A stretch of 10,274 nucleotides of DNA from NCBI GenBank assembly GCA_030619215.1, contig JAUXBV010000064.1, positions 1-10,274 of the forward strand. The letters are read 5' to 3'. The position numbers and the translations under genes are program-made. Positions 10,238 to 10,274 of this stretch are shown here, in pieces. Below the pieces are notes generated by a model. It saw only the letters and a program-made list of their open reading frames with translations. It searched no databases and was not told the DNA's origin. The DNA is from Fibrobacterota bacterium. Lineage in GTDB: Bacteria; Fibrobacterota; Chitinivibrionia; Chitinivibrionales; JANQEN01. Every line of letters starts with the position of its first letter. Within the stretch, counting starts at the first letter, position 1.

Positions 10238-10244
10238 CCCTTTT
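10238..10244 (-). promoter_or_regulatory. Ribosome binding site of the SLBB export gene
   Basis: Read on the minus strand, AAAAGGG lies six bases before the ATG at 10231-10229. It supports that start, which also gives a well-formed signal peptide. Only 30 further bases of upstream sequence are present, so a promoter cannot be judged. Confidence 0.65.
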
Positions 10245-10274
10245 ATATATTTTCGTCAAAATATCTATAAAACG

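Overview
The window looks like chromosomal core sequence from a Gram-negative bacterium, probably an uncultured or environmental lineage. It carries a DNA gyrase and replication/repair block (recF, dciA-like, gyrB, surE, gyrA, all on +). This is preceded by a small toxin-antitoxin module (+) and followed, in convergent orientation, by one long gene for a polysaccharide-export secretin-like protein (-). The outer-membrane export protein points to a diderm. The wording of GyrB (short form without the E. coli-type insertion, and the run [17 protein letters not shown]) and the multi-SLBB export protein would fit Planctomycetota (for example Brocadiales) or a neighbouring PVC/Omnitrophota lineage. 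That placement is a low-confidence impression, not a measured result.

Layout. 16-646: a VapBC-like pair, a 71-aa antitoxin overlapping a PIN-domain ribonuclease. 686-2070: recF and a DUF721/DciA-like gene joined by an ATGA overlap. 2071-2416: an AT-rich, gene-free leader that probably contains the gyrB promoter (perfect TATAAT at 2241-2246, poor -35). 2417-7637: gyrB, surE and gyrA in one tight run with gaps of 9 and 13 bases, so probably co-transcribed. 7638-7813: a convergent intergenic region holding a two-tier inverted repeat, with an outer perfect 16-bp pair and an inner perfect 29-bp pair. 7814-10231 (-): an 805-aa SLBB-rich polysaccharide-export protein. 10232-10274: its upstream region, with a good ribosome binding site.

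How the genes fit together. RecF loads RecA at gaps, the DciA-like protein would help the replicative helicase, and GyrA2GyrB2 removes positive supercoils ahead of the fork. The block is therefore a replication-maintenance cluster of the classical recF-gyrB-gyrA kind, but without dnaA/dnaN immediately upstream. SurE, a nucleoside-monophosphate phosphatase, is inserted between the two gyrase subunits. The export protein is unrelated in function.

Most worth a second look: the nested inverted-repeat element at 7667-7797, surE sitting between gyrB and gyrA, alanine at the main quinolone-determining position of GyrA, and the long, Shine-Dalgarno-less leader of gyrB. I did not find evidence for a wholly new biological system here.
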